From Glebionis coronaria (lineage: Eukaryota > Streptophyta > Magnoliopsida > Asterales > Asteraceae), in NCBI GenBank assembly GCA_025667525.1, contig CM046878.1, positions 96,177,237 to 96,241,236 of the forward strand: a stretch of 64,000 bases of DNA, in the 5' to 3' direction. Shown here piece by piece: positions 1-11,213 of this stretch. The notes beneath the pieces are model-generated. The model had not been told where the DNA came from. It made no database searches and was given only the letters and a program-made list of their open reading frames with translations. The translations under genes were made by a program, and so were the position numbers. Positions within the stretch are counted from its first letter, which is position 1, and each line of letters begins with the position of its first letter.

Positions 1-170
1 CTTAAATTGGATCTTGTGCTGCTACAACGAGAAGCTAATTAGTTCACTTGAGCCTTTAAGTATGTTGGTAATTCGTTTAAGTATGATGGAAGTTTCCTTG
101 ACCATATCTTTTTAGGGTATATTTTCTCTTTTGCTTAATTATTTCTAGTAAAACCATATGATCATATGTT
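1..170. other. Inverted fragment of PMEI-unit intergenic DNA
   Basis: Read as its reverse complement, this stretch matches about 44510-44692 of unit D. Similar sequence at 39540-39710 in unit C has the D orientation. It switches into directly oriented unit DNA (matching 45165 onward) next to the 14-nt palindrome CATATGATCATATG at 155-168. A gap of about 30 nt relative to D lies within the match. The left breakpoint, if any, is outside the window. No gene is seen. Confidence 0.7.
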
Positions 171-1210
171 CAGATACAAAAAGTTGATGTCCCCATGGAT
201 ACAAAAATCACATAATAAGTTTTATAAACTAATAAGAACTTTACTACACATAAGGTTTCATTACACAGGAATTTATTAAAAATAAAGTTCTGAATCAGAA
301 GAAGTTAATATAAAATGTTGTCGGTGGATGCAGTGTCCTGTATCCCTCCACTCCCTGAACTTTACTTAATTATTCTATTCACAGATCTCATAAACTAATT
401 TGAATATAATCCAAGATCATGCTGTACTGGATATGTATATTCTCTATCATTCAGCATTAGAACGCCTTCTTAAAAGTATTTTGTTCCAAACCTAGATATG
501 CCTTATAGGACCATAAAAATAGTTAGAAGATCATCTTATGAATCGGAGGACTAGGAGAAACTAACTGGATGAACCCCGATTCACCCTGTTGGCCTTTTCT
601 ATGAGTAAATCCAAAGCCAAAGCTCGCTCTAGTGAAATACCTTGTGAAACTACATACGACCAAACCAAAAGATATCCAGCAGAATCAAGAAGGCGTTATC
701 GATTCTGGAATCGGTCAATACTGATATTGTTCTTCGCTTGGACAAAAATAGAAGGATTAACGTATTATTAAATTAATGGGGAGTTCACTTGGATATGACT
801 GGCCGTAGTGGTGCATTCACAGCATGTCAACCATCATGGACCGTACGTTGATGCCTACACTTTTTCAGTAATGATTTGGTACACGACAACACTACCATCA
901 CACCATATTATTATTCGTGTATTGGTACAATAAGTACCTTACGTTAGTCCAGAAAAAGACGAATAATATCCGATTAGCATGTCTCCTTAATAGGTATTAG
1001 TTAACACGTAATTTTCTAGGGAAAACAAGTTTTACATGAATACAAGCAACATAGGCCGGTCAAAAACAATGTTCCTGAGAAAACAAAAAACTTATGGCTA
1101 CTATTACTCTTTTACTAAGAGGACAACTAGCGTCTTTCCAAAACAATGTATAGCTTACACTCCTTAACTTACAAGTACGACATCTATAGCTAAGAGCCAT
1201 CAAATTAACT
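171..1210. other. Intergenic DNA downstream of PMEI-1 (unit A)
   Basis: AT-rich sequence aligning in direct orientation with about 45165-46400 downstream of PMEI-4. Unit D carries an extra stretch of roughly 130 nt near 45920-46060 that is missing here, or was deleted here. The small ORFs are not conserved as proteins between the two copies. No RNA gene or other element is recognised. Confidence 0.6.
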
Positions 1211-1810
1211 TTAAGTGTGTGTAACTTCTGTATGTCTCGTAGCAAACTCGTTTATCAGAGCAAGTGCATTGCTAGTGAGTTGTGAAACAGCAGTCATCTT
1301 CTTACTAAGATCATCCTTCAGTTTTTCATTCACCGAACTATCAGAGAAACCGTCAGTACAAGTATCTTGGTTTGTGAGGGCAGAACTAACCCATGTTTGG
1401 ACATTGCTCATGTGCCAAATAAAATCCTGGCCTGTAAACTGAGCAATCTTTCTTATCTCCTGAACTGACTCAGTTAGACTTGTCACACAGCTAGCCATGC
1501 TGCTGTCACAGTCATTCAGGGCTTGGTACTCCATCGGTTTTATATTCGAGGTTCCAGTCAATGTGGAGACGTATGTAGCAACTGACTTGGCGGCTTTCAA
1601 GCTAATCACTAAAGCAACTTTGACCAGTTTCTGATCATTATCTTCAATAGACACTGCATAACTTAAGAGAGATTCGACACAGAGAGAAGGGTACAGGGTG
1701 GTGTTGCAGGATATTTTCACAAAGTCTAGGGAAGTGGTGTTGGTGCCAGTACTAGTTGTGTATTGGACAGTGATCAGGAAACATAGCAAGTAAAATAGAA
1801 ATTTATCCAT
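1211..1810 (-). CDS. Pectin methylesterase inhibitor-like protein (PMEI-1, unit A)
   Basis: A 199-residue single-exon protein of the PMEI / invertase-inhibitor family. Such proteins are small secreted four-helix bundles that bind apoplastic pectin methylesterases, or invertases in related members. Residues 1-21 form a hydrophobic signal peptide. The conserved cysteines are visible: the pair at 35 and 44, then 101 and 151 around the WVSSALTNQDTCTDGF stretch, plus an extra cysteine at 108. The start is fixed by the ATG followed directly by the signal peptide; a TATA box lies about 90 nt upstream. It shares roughly 93% identity by eye with PMEI-4. Length and the 50-residue spacing of Cys101-Cys151 suit the carrot 21-kDa-protein subgroup. 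Whether the target is PME or invertase cannot be told from sequence. Confidence 0.9.
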   Translation of the reverse strand: MDKFLFYLLCFLITVQYTTSTGTNTTSLDFVKISCNTTLYPSLCVESLLSYAVSIEDNDQKLVKVALVISLKAAKSVATYVSTLTGTSNIKPMEYQALNDCDSSMASCVTSLTESVQEIRKIAQFTGQDFIWHMSNVQTWVSSALTNQDTCTDGFSDSSVNEKLKDDLSKKMTAVSQLTSNALALINEFATRHTEVTHT

Positions 1811-1898
1811 GCTTTAGAGTAATAGATATTTTGGAATACCGAAAGAGATCGAGTGTAGATGGATGGATTTACACAAGGAAAATGAGAGAGGCTGCGGC

Positions 1899-1906
1899 TT
1901 TATATA
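1899..1906 (-). promoter_or_regulatory. TATA box of PMEI-1
   Basis: On the minus strand this reads TATATAAA, about 90 nt upstream of the PMEI-1 ATG. A TATA box in an equivalent position is present in front of all five PMEI copies, which supports it as a real core promoter element. Confidence 0.7.
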
Positions 1907-2442
1907 CTCTATAAAATGGTTGTAATCTACCCTCAAGCATGCAGTTTGATCAAGGGCACTGTCTTACTAAAATATAATACTGTACTTGATCTATATCACG
2001 AGTAGTCACATGCTTTTCTGTAAATCCATCTTAAAAAATAAAGTTATTCGTGAAAACATTTGGCCCCAAAGGCTTAAATGAAGCACATTATCTATGAAGA
2101 TGGTTTATGCTAATAAATTACATATCTAACACTTATTTTTTTGCATTTATACTTTGAATCCCTCATTGACCTACTCTATTGCATTCGATTACCAAACTTT
2201 CATATTTCTATAGAGAAAGCATAAAATTCAATTCAGAAAAAAATATGGGATTGGTGATGTAAAGTAAGTATATACTCCGTATTATTGTTAACACAGCTTG
2301 TTCACAAGTTAGTGTGAGAACAATAGAAAAAACTACACACATATAATACTAGATAATCAAAAGTGGGCGGTGCTGAATACTAGTCAAAGGTTCAAAGAAT
2401 AATAAGGATTATGAACAGAAACTAATAATAAATCTTTGATTA

Positions 2443-2504
2443 GACAGCTGGTTACGTGAGCAACTTAGAGAAGTATTGAATAAGCAACGGACATACGAGA
2501 ATAC
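2443..2504. promoter_or_regulatory. Conserved upstream block shared by four PMEI units
   Basis: About 60 nt starting GACAGCTGG and containing AAGCAACGGACATAC. It recurs with few changes at 5753-5814, 52427-52490 and 61677-61740. It sits about 0.6-0.8 kb upstream of each PMEI start (with Copia-2 subtracted for unit D). Shared between the diverged A/D and B/E types, it is a candidate distal regulatory element, though simple shared ancestry is also possible. Confidence 0.4.
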
Positions 2505-2829
2505 TTGGAAGGGGGTGGTGTTAGCAAGCTAAGCAAAGCAAACTGAAATATTACATATAGAGGGGATAAAAGCACACGGTTTATTTACTTTTCTTGAGAT
2601 GAACACAAAATCCAAAAGTCTACTTCATTTCTTTTGTCCCCCCAAATTACCCAACTTGGATTTAGACAATGGTAAAGCATATACAAATTGACATAATTTC
2701 AGGAAGTTGTTGGCAGTAATTTAGGCATACGGTGAAGGAAACTCAATAAGGCGAAGGTAAGTATTTGACTTTATAATGTCAACACGTAAAACTCAATGAT
2801 TGCAAGTGTATAGGAGTTGTGTGGGTTTG

Positions 2830-3520
2830 GTAATAAAATCTAAACCAGCCTGATAGATACAAGTAACTAAAAAGGTGAATTATAAGGATAACTATCGAGA
2901 TTAGAAGATAAATGGTAACTTTTGGAGATTTAAAAATGAAAACTATAAATTTAAAAATGAAAACTATACAAGAGCTCGTTGGACTAAATTAGTAGCAGCT
3001 GAGTTGTGCAAGAAAATCACATTACTGATGAATTAATTAATATCCCCTTGCACCAGCTCGAGATCCGAGTTAGTACTTGTGGATACTAAACACTGATTCT
3101 TTCATGAAACTAGCAAAATAAAGTTTTACATATTCTAAAGCAGCTCTGCTGGATACAAGTGATTAAAAAGGTGAACTATAAGGATAACCATTGAGACTAG
3201 ATGGTTAAATGTGCATAACTATCTCTATTTAGGATGCTACTGAACATGTGAAGTGTTCACTACAGCAAATATAGGAAAACTTACAGAATCACCCCTGATT
3301 TGTAGTTGTGTGGTGGTCAAGACTCAAGACACTAAAATAAAAACTGCATAGAAGTATCTTAAACTTTTTGGAGATTTAATGAAAAGAAAAACATCAAATA
3401 AATGCAATACAAATTAGAAGCACATGAGTTTTCAAGAAAATCACATTACCAATGAATAATTAATATCTGATTGCAGTAGCTCGAGATGCGAGTTAGTACT
3501 TGACTACTTGTGGTATATTA
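2830..3520. repeat. Partial local tandem duplication in unit A
   Basis: Two successive segments (about 2830-3120 and 3140-3520) share the same landmarks: an AAAAAGGTGAA..TATAAGGATAAC motif, an AAGAAAATCACATTAC motif and a CTCGAGAT..CGAGTTAGTACTTG motif. The same doubled arrangement is present in unit D (about 52830-53050 and 53110-53400), so it predates the block duplication. Confidence 0.6.
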
Positions 3521-3790
3521 AGAGCACCACCCACAATGGGTCAAGTTGGCAAAAGCTTTTTACTCTTTTTAAAAGTCTTTTGGTGAGCTTTTTTGCATTA
3601 CACTTTTGAAAAGCTTTTTGCCAAAGACTTGACAAAGCTGAAACTTTTCCTCAAAGCTTTAGTCAATAAAGATTTTGAAGACTTATGCATTGTTGATGCT
3701 CTGACAAATACTTCCTCTTCCTTTTCCACTAAAAATCGATTCTTACATGAAACTTTGAATAAAAATGGTAAAATTTAAAGAATTTAATAT

Positions 3791-4510
3791 AGGACCGGTG
3801 GGTGGAAGCAGTGTCCTGAATGTCTTCAATATACATTTGAATATTGCATAACTATTGAACAACTATTCTCAGATTTCAGAGCTTAAAATAAAAGGAATGC
3901 CCCATGGTTGGTGTGTGACAAAGCCATTTCCGGGAACTACTAGATATATGCCGTTCCTATTTCATCATGTAGCACTAAAACATCTACCTAAATGGTTCAA
4001 TACCAACCGGAACACTCTATATTTGTCAAGTTGGCATTATTATAATTTCTAGGCCGCACTGTCTATCCTACATTGGGTTTTCAAAATTTCAGAGTATAAA
4101 TAAGATCAATGCCAAGTATGATGGGGATCTAAGGTTATAAAACCTGCACAAGACTGGAACTTGATGAAATCAGGTATTGACAAATGATGCTGCATCCTAA
4201 GTCCCACGCACAAATAAAAAATATAAAATACCAAGTTTATAGTAAGCTTCCAGAAAGTACCAGAAGTATATTATAATGTGCCATATTTATTCGCTATAAG
4301 TTATCAAAACATAAACTGTAAAGCTAAAAAAACTGAACAAGGCATAAACTTATCGACGAAAACTAAAAGTTTATACACGGATACCAGTAACATACACCAG
4401 TCAAAAAAGGATTCTTAAGGATACAAAACATTATGGCACACAATACTACTACTAGAAGGTTAATCCCTTTGTTTTCTGCACGAGATAAAAGACACTATAA
4501 CTATAAAGCC
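3791..4510. other. Intergenic DNA downstream of PMEI-2 (unit B)
   Basis: Aligns with about 53518-54925 in unit E, which carries an extra 644-bp insertion at the TTTCTAGGC site (B equivalent near 4045). It starts with a GGTGGGTGGAAGCAGTGTCC landmark that recurs in every unit (near 318, 39845, 45325 and 53520). No gene is seen. Confidence 0.6.
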
Positions 4511-5002
4511 TCAAGGATTTTTTGTAACTTCTTTGTGCCTCACAGCGAATCCGTTTAGCAAAGCAAGTGCATTGCTTGTTATTTGTGAAACAGAATTCAT
4601 ACTTTTATTTACAGCATCCTTCACTTTTCCATTCATTGACCTATTAGAGAATCCACCGGTACAAGTGTTTTGGTGTGTAAGCTCAGAACTGACCCAAGTT
4701 TGGACATTGTTCATATGCCAAACAAAAGTCTGGCCCTTAAACTGACCCATTTTCCCCAGCTCCTGAACTGACTGGGTTAGACTAGCAACACAGCTGGTCA
4801 TACTGTTTACACAGTCTTTCAGGGCTTGGTACTCTCGAGACTTTTTGTTTGAGGTTCCAGCCAGTTTGGAAATGTATGCAGCTGCTGACTTAGCATTATT
4901 CAGGCTGACTGTTATTGCTGCTTTGGCTAGTTGCTGATCATTTCCTTTGATAGAAGCAGCATAATTTGAGAGAACTAGCAAGTAAAATAGGAAGTTATTC
5001 AT
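4511..5002 (-). pseudogene. PMEI-2 (unit B), in-frame N-terminal deletion
   Basis: An open frame of 163 residues with PMEI-family similarity, but internally shortened. The first 11 residues match the signal-peptide start of its unit-E paralogue, then the frame jumps directly to SNYAASIKGND. About 37 codons are missing, counting against the E copy: the rest of the signal peptide, its cleavage region and the first conserved cysteine pair. Remaining cysteines are at 64, 71 and 114. The junction (about 4966-4974) lies at GAGA repeats, consistent with a microhomology deletion. The promoter TATA box is intact. The protein probably cannot be secreted or folded normally, so I call it a pseudogene; a functional short form cannot be excluded. 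Confidence 0.75.
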
Positions 5003-5116
5003 GCCTCGTTGAAAGAAAGATTTCGGAAATTCAAAGGGTGTGTGACTGGGTTATGTATAAAGTTTTATGGTTATTGTTTTATGTTTGGATGGAAAAATAT
5101 CAGAGGGGTTGGGGAC

Positions 5117-5124
5117 TTTATATA
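5117..5124 (-). promoter_or_regulatory. TATA box of PMEI-2
   Basis: Minus-strand TATATAAA about 115 nt upstream of the PMEI-2 ATG, in a stretch nearly identical to the unit-E promoter at 61012-61019. Confidence 0.65.
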
Positions 5125-5752
5125 CCCGGCCAGTAACAAAGTAGTGACCTTACACCCATAGAAACATGCATATAAAGTTAAGTTATTGAAATGCATGTTA
5201 ATAAATTATGAAGTCATCACGTGTTCTTTAAACCGTCTTTAGATAAGAACAAGCCATTAAATAGTTGTATATCAATCTTTATGAATATAAACTAGCCATG
5301 CAAACTTCAAGTTTGAAAGGCTCTAATGAGCCACAATGCACATAAAGACGGTTATTGATTGCCAGAGATAATGCCATATTCATTTTCACTATCATAACGT
5401 CTTAGATAATGCGAAAATTTTTGTTACTCTCCTTACTTAAACCTGGTTTTGTAAATCTTCACTACTTCATGATAATACATACTGCTATTTATTTCTTCTC
5501 CAAATCTTTAGAAGGCAAAGTGACTAGGTGTACCCGGTCCACATTTTATATCTACAATTCTACCAACTTATTAAGAAAATTTCCTCAATGCGACGTCCCT
5601 GTTGTCCCAAAAGACATTAATAATGAATTCACAGTAGCCCTAACATATAACCCTTGAGGCAATCTCCAGGAAGTGAGGCGAGTGTGAATACTGGTCGAAG
5701 GTCCAAATACTGTTTGAGATTGAAGACAAAAATTATTAATAAATGTTAGTTA

Positions 5753-5814
5753 GACAGCTGGTTCATGAGAAACTGTGAGAAGTACAGAATCAGCAATGGA
5801 CATACTAGAATGAT
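5753..5814. promoter_or_regulatory. Conserved upstream block, unit B copy
   Basis: Copy of the block described at 2443-2504, about 0.75 kb upstream of PMEI-2, with AAGTACAGAATCAGCAATGG in its centre. Confidence 0.4.
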
Positions 5815-6824
5815 CGAAAGTGGGTGGTCAGATGCTAATTAGCAACGCAAGCGGTATCTAATATTTAAAGGAATACAAGCAAGCACGCGGGTTATTGATA
5901 TGGTTAACTGAATTCTCTTTACAAGTGGGAGATATAATAACACCATACCATAAACTAACTCAAAATCCACAAGTCTTTTTCAATTCCTTAATCGACCAAG
6001 TGTGATTTAGATTATGGTGAAGAGAGTTAGCATAAATTATGCATACAGGGAGGTAAGTCAACAAGTACTTCTTTAAACATTTTACATCAAGTAGATCACA
6101 TTGAATGCAAGTGTATGAATTGAGTGATTTCAGTTTTTATAAAAATCTCAAGCTGTTCACTAGACACTTACCGAAGTAACTAAAAAGTCAACCTAAAGAT
6201 AACTATAATGACAGGGAGATATAACGTTCATGTAATCATATATATATCCCACTTCTTAAATTCAGAACCTCTACTATCTAGGAAATAAGGCATCACATCA
6301 AAGAACGTCTACTGATTACTTAGGTGGGACACTTGAGTATGGTCAGCATTATTGTTTTCTTAAGCATGGAGATGCAAGAAAGGTAGGTTGCATTCATATA
6401 ACCAGGGTAGCACTATTATTTTCTTAAGTATAGTCATATAACAAAATCATTTTCGGGAGTTCGGAAGAACTTACAAAGGCCTCGTACTTACATTTTGATC
6501 TCTGTACATATACTATTAAATTCTTATGTTAGAAACTATGACATCTAAATATGAGCGAGTCAAATTCATATCTAACAGATTAAAGTATTAAACAACAGAA
6601 CTCCATCATATTATTCATACAAGCTTCTACTACTACATTTACGGTTTTGTATATCTTTTTCATTCATACTCATCAATAGGTGTGTAACATTTAGACTGCA
6701 TTTTTTGATGTTTTCTCGTTTTCCTTCGTAACTCAACCCTATGTTACTTTCTTCAATATAAAAAATACATTATACGTAGTATTTGAAGGCGTTTTCTACT
6801 CTTCTTTTTTGTAGAGATAAGACA

Positions 6825-6851
6825 CCCCCCCCCCCCCCCCCCCCCCCCCCC
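6825..6851. repeat. Homopolymer tract of 27 C
   Basis: An uninterrupted run of 27 cytosines. The orthologous spot in unit E (near 62828) has only CCCC within an otherwise matching context, so the tract expanded in unit B or is a sequencing/assembly inflation. Confidence 0.9.
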
Positions 6852-7494
6852 AATTTTAACTGCAAAATTTAAGACGTTTCTCTCTCTAAATGCACGCTAA
6901 TGCGAGACATAGGAACTCCATGGGAAATAACATTATCGGCAATTAAATTACAGCAAAACAACCTGATTAAATGACTACCATTTTTTTTGTTTTCATTTTT
7001 GACATAGAACCCAAAATTGAACTAATCCATGAAAGTCTCATAATTTTGTCCAAGCTTAAACTAAATCGCAACCTGATTTTTAAGAATTCAAAAAATACAC
7101 AAGGATTCACCTTTACAGAATAAATTCATTTTCAACCGCATAGAATCAACAACCAACTACACTTCTGTACATTATTAGTTTGTTTTTAAGGATAAAACAA
7201 AAAAGAGAAAAAATAAAAATAGATATCTAACATACGAATGAATTGTGATTAGTAGTAAGAACTTAACCTATGTGGTAAATTCCGGCTCTGAATCTCGTCA
7301 TACTTCCCGGTATGAACGATGGCACATCATCGGTTGTTAGTGGCGGTGGCAATATGAGAATTACCCGTGCATGGAGTCGCTGATTAAAATGTGCGCACAA
7401 ATGTAATTGTTTGTTTCTTATTGGGCTTTGATATATGGCCTTAAAGTTTAGGGACCTATGTAAAGAAGATTGTAGAAAATAAAGGAACTGAATA

Positions 7495-8322
7495 TGTTGG
7501 TGTTTATTCGTCCCAACCAGGGTAAGATAATCAATCCTAGCTACGTACCAAAACAATGGTTACCGGATATCACTTGGAATCGTGTAATCACTTTTCAAAG
7601 TAAACTATTCGACGCTAATGCCTGGGTATCACGAATATCTACTTGGGATAAGACCAAATGCAGTTATAGTGATTTAGGCACAAATCTCTAACCCTTTCGT
7701 TGTTATGTGTTTATGTTTTTGTGTGTCTTTCATGCAATGTTATGATCACTTATTTATAGGTGAAGTACTCCATATGTGGTCAATGGTAATAAGAGGATTC
7801 AACGGCCCATTAACTCCTCTTAATATGCTCCATAATTCCAGGACTTAGTGGTTACAAGACCAATTAAACGTGGTCTTTAAACCACTTGAATTGGTCAAAG
7901 ACCGTTACAAGTATTCATGTTTGGCTCCAGTATCTGTCCTTCAGTCCCACTGAAGCATCAGCTAACCCCTGAAGGGTGTTCCCGCTGAAACCTTCAGTAC
8001 TGAAGAAGACTTACTGAAGAGTAAACACTGAACTGTCTTCAGTGGTGATACTCCCTGCTGAATACCTTCAGTCCAGAGTTAAACTCTCTGAAGAGTTAAC
8101 TCTCTGAAGAGTTAACTCTCTAAAGAGTTAACTCCCTGAAGAGTTAACTCTCTGAAGAGTTAACTCTATGAAGAGTTAACTCACTGAAGATCATCAGCGA
8201 TGCTGAACAACCTTTAACCACAACAAGAGTCAGGCTGTTCAGGGACTTATGGGTGTACACTCCGTACCTCCTTTCCCATTCACCAATATGAACTAGCCCA
8301 CAATTGAACTATTTTTCCAAAA
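7495..8322 (-). repeat. Copia-1 3' LTR
   Basis: About 828 bp, starting TGTTGGTGTTTATTCG, matching 36988-37728. It is longer than the other LTR mainly because of an expanded 16-bp tandem repeat near 8084-8190. Both LTRs are dense in CTTCAG/CTGAAG motifs. Confidence 0.9.
8084..8190. repeat. Tandem 16-bp repeat in the Copia-1 3' LTR
   Basis: Six to seven near-perfect units of the GTTAACTCTCTGAAGA type in a row. The partner LTR has only about two units (near 37565-37595). It is an LTR-internal expansion with a TTCAG/CTGAA core. Confidence 0.85.
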
Positions 8323-8335
8323 ATCCTCCCCAATA
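8323..8335 (-). other. Copia-1 polypurine tract
   Basis: Minus-strand purine-rich TTGGGGAGGATT directly next to the 3' LTR, the position expected for plus-strand priming. Confidence 0.6.
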
Positions 8336-8840
8336 TAGTACAATTCCTTTTGCATGAAAATTAACTTATACAAAACAAGTGCATAAATGAAAATATCCTA
8401 AGGATTGAATTTCCATCTTAGTACATCACTTCAAACATTCGAAAGTCAGGGTGTTCTAAGAATTGAACCCTTCAACTAATTTAAATACCTGAAGATAAAA
8501 TACACACAAGTTTTCAAACATATAACAACTCCTGACACTTCTAGCCATGTGTCCATATCTAAATTCATAAATGTTGTAAGAGACAAAGTCCATGCTCCCT
8601 GAGGCGCAAAACCTCAACATTTACATAGGTGGTTTCTTTTTAGTTCATGCTCCTGCTCCAACACTTTTTCAAAAACATTAACCATTAAGAAGTTTATAAC
8701 TTCATCATCCTTTAGCAGGTACAAGCACATTCTTGGGATGATACACATGTGCTTCAGTCCCCTGAATGTTCAACTTTCCACATTGAACTCAGCTCCCAAG
8801 TTTCCTCAGGAGGGAGTTAAGTGTCCTAGCATTCACTGAC
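8336..8840 (-). other. Copia-1 3' untranslated stretch
   Basis: Non-coding sequence between the end of the RNase H region and the polypurine tract. No ORF or structured element is recognised. Confidence 0.5.
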
Positions 8841-11213
8841 TAGATTGGACTTTAAACCCATCCCTTTAGCAGACTTTATAACCAAGTCTCTAGCCAATCC
8901 CTTCGTTAAATGATCAGCTAAATTTTTTTGAGACCTCACAAACTATATTAAAATCACCGTATTCATGATTAGTTCACGAATCATGCTATGTCTAACACCT
9001 AAGTATCTAGACTTACCATTGTACATCTGACTATATGCCTTAGCCAATGTAGTTGCACTATCACAACGGATAGAAATTGGTGCCATAGGTTTGACCCACA
9101 ATGTAATCTCAAGAAGCAAGTTTCTCAACCATTCAGCTTCTTTACCAGCAGCTGCTAGAGCCACAAACTCGTATTCCATTGTTGAACTAGTAATGCAAGT
9201 TTGCTTCTTGGATGCCCAAGAAATTGCACCACCACCAAGAAGGAATACCCAGCCACTTGTGGATGAGTTATCCTCATTATTGTTGATCCAACTTGCATCA
9301 GGGTAACCTTCCAACACTGAAGGATATCCAATATATGACAAATAATAATCTATTGTTCCTTTCAAATACTTCAGTACCCTCTGAATAGCTTGCCAATGCT
9401 GAGTACTAGGATTACTAGTGTACCTACTCAGTTTTCCAACAACAAAAGCAATTTCAGGCCTAGTACTAGTCATGGCATACATCAAGCAACCAATCACCCT
9501 AGAATACTCAATCTAGGAGACACCTGACCATTGTTAGGCATCAGTTTCTCACTTGTATCTATTGGTGTACTCACTGGAGTACAATCAAAGTGATTGAATT
9601 TCTTCAGGACCTTCTCAATACAATGAGACTGAGAAATTACAATACCATCACTTTCATGTTTAATCCTTATGGCAAGGATAACATCGGCCTCCCCCATGTC
9701 TTTCATAGAGAACCTTGATGACAAAAACTCTTTGGTTAAGTCAACCTGAACTTGGTCGGTACCAAAGATTAACATGGCATCTACATATAGGCAAATGATT
9801 ACTCCTTTACCAGATTCATCAAATTTGCTATATTCACATTTGTCAGCTTGTTTAAGTAAATAACCATTAGACAAACCACTTCATCAAATTTTGTATGCCA
9901 TTACTTAGGTGCCTACTTTAGTCCATATAAGGACTTAATCAGTTTACACACCTTAACTTCATGACCATGCATGATGAAACCTTGAGGTTGGTTCAAATAA
10001 AACTCCTCATCAAAATCACCATTCAAGAATGCTGTCTTGACATCCATCTAATGAATAATCAGATTGTGAATACTTGCTAAAGCAATCAGCATTCTTATGG
10101 TACTGATTCGTGCCACTAGAGCATAAGTATCAAAATAGTCTATCCCTGACTTTTGTTTAAAGCCTTGAATGACTAGCCTTGCCTTGAACTTTTCAACAGT
10201 TTCATCTACCTTCATTTTCCTTTTAAAAATCCATTTGCAACCTAGTGGATTGCACCCTGGAGGTAGATCAACCAACACCCAAATGTTGTTTCCCATGATG
10301 GAATCCATCTTATCATTTATTGCTTCTTTCCAGAAAGCAACATCTTGGGACTTTATTGCTTCATCAAATGTTTTGGGATCATCCTCAACATTAAAGCAAT
10401 AGGAGTATTGATCAGAGACCTCATCCCTTGTTTCTTCAACCAAGTATAGTTGAAACTCGGACCCAAAATTCCTTGGAGTCCTATGCCTTGTGCCTCTTCT
10501 AAGCTCAGGCTCAGGTTGCTAAACCACAACCTCATGAGTGACCTTTTTAGGTTCCACTGAAGCACCAATGTCCTCAGCTCTAGTATGAGTCCTAAGGCTT
10601 GGTCTAGGGACTAATGAGAACCTATTCTCATCAAAGTTACCATTCCTTGATTCAATGATTTAGTTTATAGAAACTGACTCATTAGGTTCAATAACATAAA
10701 ACCTATAAGCCTTGGAATGCTCAGCATATCCAACAAAGATGCATTCAATGCCTCTTTCACCCAAGGTTTTCACCTCTGGATTAGGGAGTCTTACAACAGC
10801 CTTACAACCCCAAACCTTAAGATAGTTCAAGTTTGGTTTCCTTTTAGTCCAAAGTTCAAAGGGGTAATCCTGTTCTTTTTGTTGGGAACCCTATTTAATA
10901 AATAGCAAGTTGTTAACATAGCTTCACCCCAAAACCCTTGACTCAGTCCAGAATAGGACAACATAGAGTTAACCATCTCCTTACGTACTCTATTTTTCCT
11001 TTTAGATATAACATTTTTTGTGGGGTATAAGGGGCAGTTGTTTCATGGATTATTCCAACAGACTGAAAATACTGAGTATCCATGTACTCACCTCCCCAAT
11101 CAGTCCTAAATATTTTAATTTGGACTCCTTGTTGTAATTCAACTTCAGTTTTAAATACTTTAAATTTATCTAATGATTCATCCTTATTATGTAACAAATA
11201 AACATAGAAGAAC
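8841..11213 (-). pseudogene. Copia-1 pol, 3' part (integrase end, RT, RNase H)
   Basis: Broken minus-strand reading frames. 10943-11197 holds the integrase core ([12 protein letters not shown]). 10048-10443 is the RT N-terminal part (WIFKRKMKVDETVEKFKARL). 9494-9874 is RT, where the catalytic YVDD box reads YVDA. 8943-9497 is RNase H (RCDSATTLAKA), continued after a stop by a further in-frame stretch (FVRSQKNLADHLTKGLARD) to about 8841. Frames are separated by stops and shifts, for example RNase H to RT at about 9495 and within 9875-10047. Loss of the second RT aspartate independently predicts no activity. The upstream half continues beyond the nested insertion at 35309. Confidence 0.88.

Larger units (their letters stand above)
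1907..3790. other. Upstream intergenic DNA of unit A
   Basis: AT-rich DNA aligning with 47095-47517 plus 52352-53510 of unit D once Copia-2 is removed. It contains the conserved block at 2443-2504 and a partial local duplication at 2830-3520. No protein-coding gene is supported; the short ORF near 3593 has no homologous ORF in unit D. Confidence 0.6.
5125..7489. other. Upstream intergenic DNA of unit B
   Basis: AT-rich DNA aligning along most of its length with 61020-63350 in unit E. It holds the conserved block at 5753-5814 and the poly-C tract at 6825-6851. The ORF of 82 codons at 5409-5657 is not preserved in unit E and is not supported as a gene. Confidence 0.6.

Noticed and set aside
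3593..3778. Small secreted peptide gene candidates in intergenic DNA (3593-3778, 5409-5657)
   Set aside because: The frames are not preserved in the duplicated copies of the same DNA in units D and E.
8084..8190. CRISPR-like array
   Set aside because: The 16-bp units are contiguous without spacers, inside a plant retrotransposon LTR.
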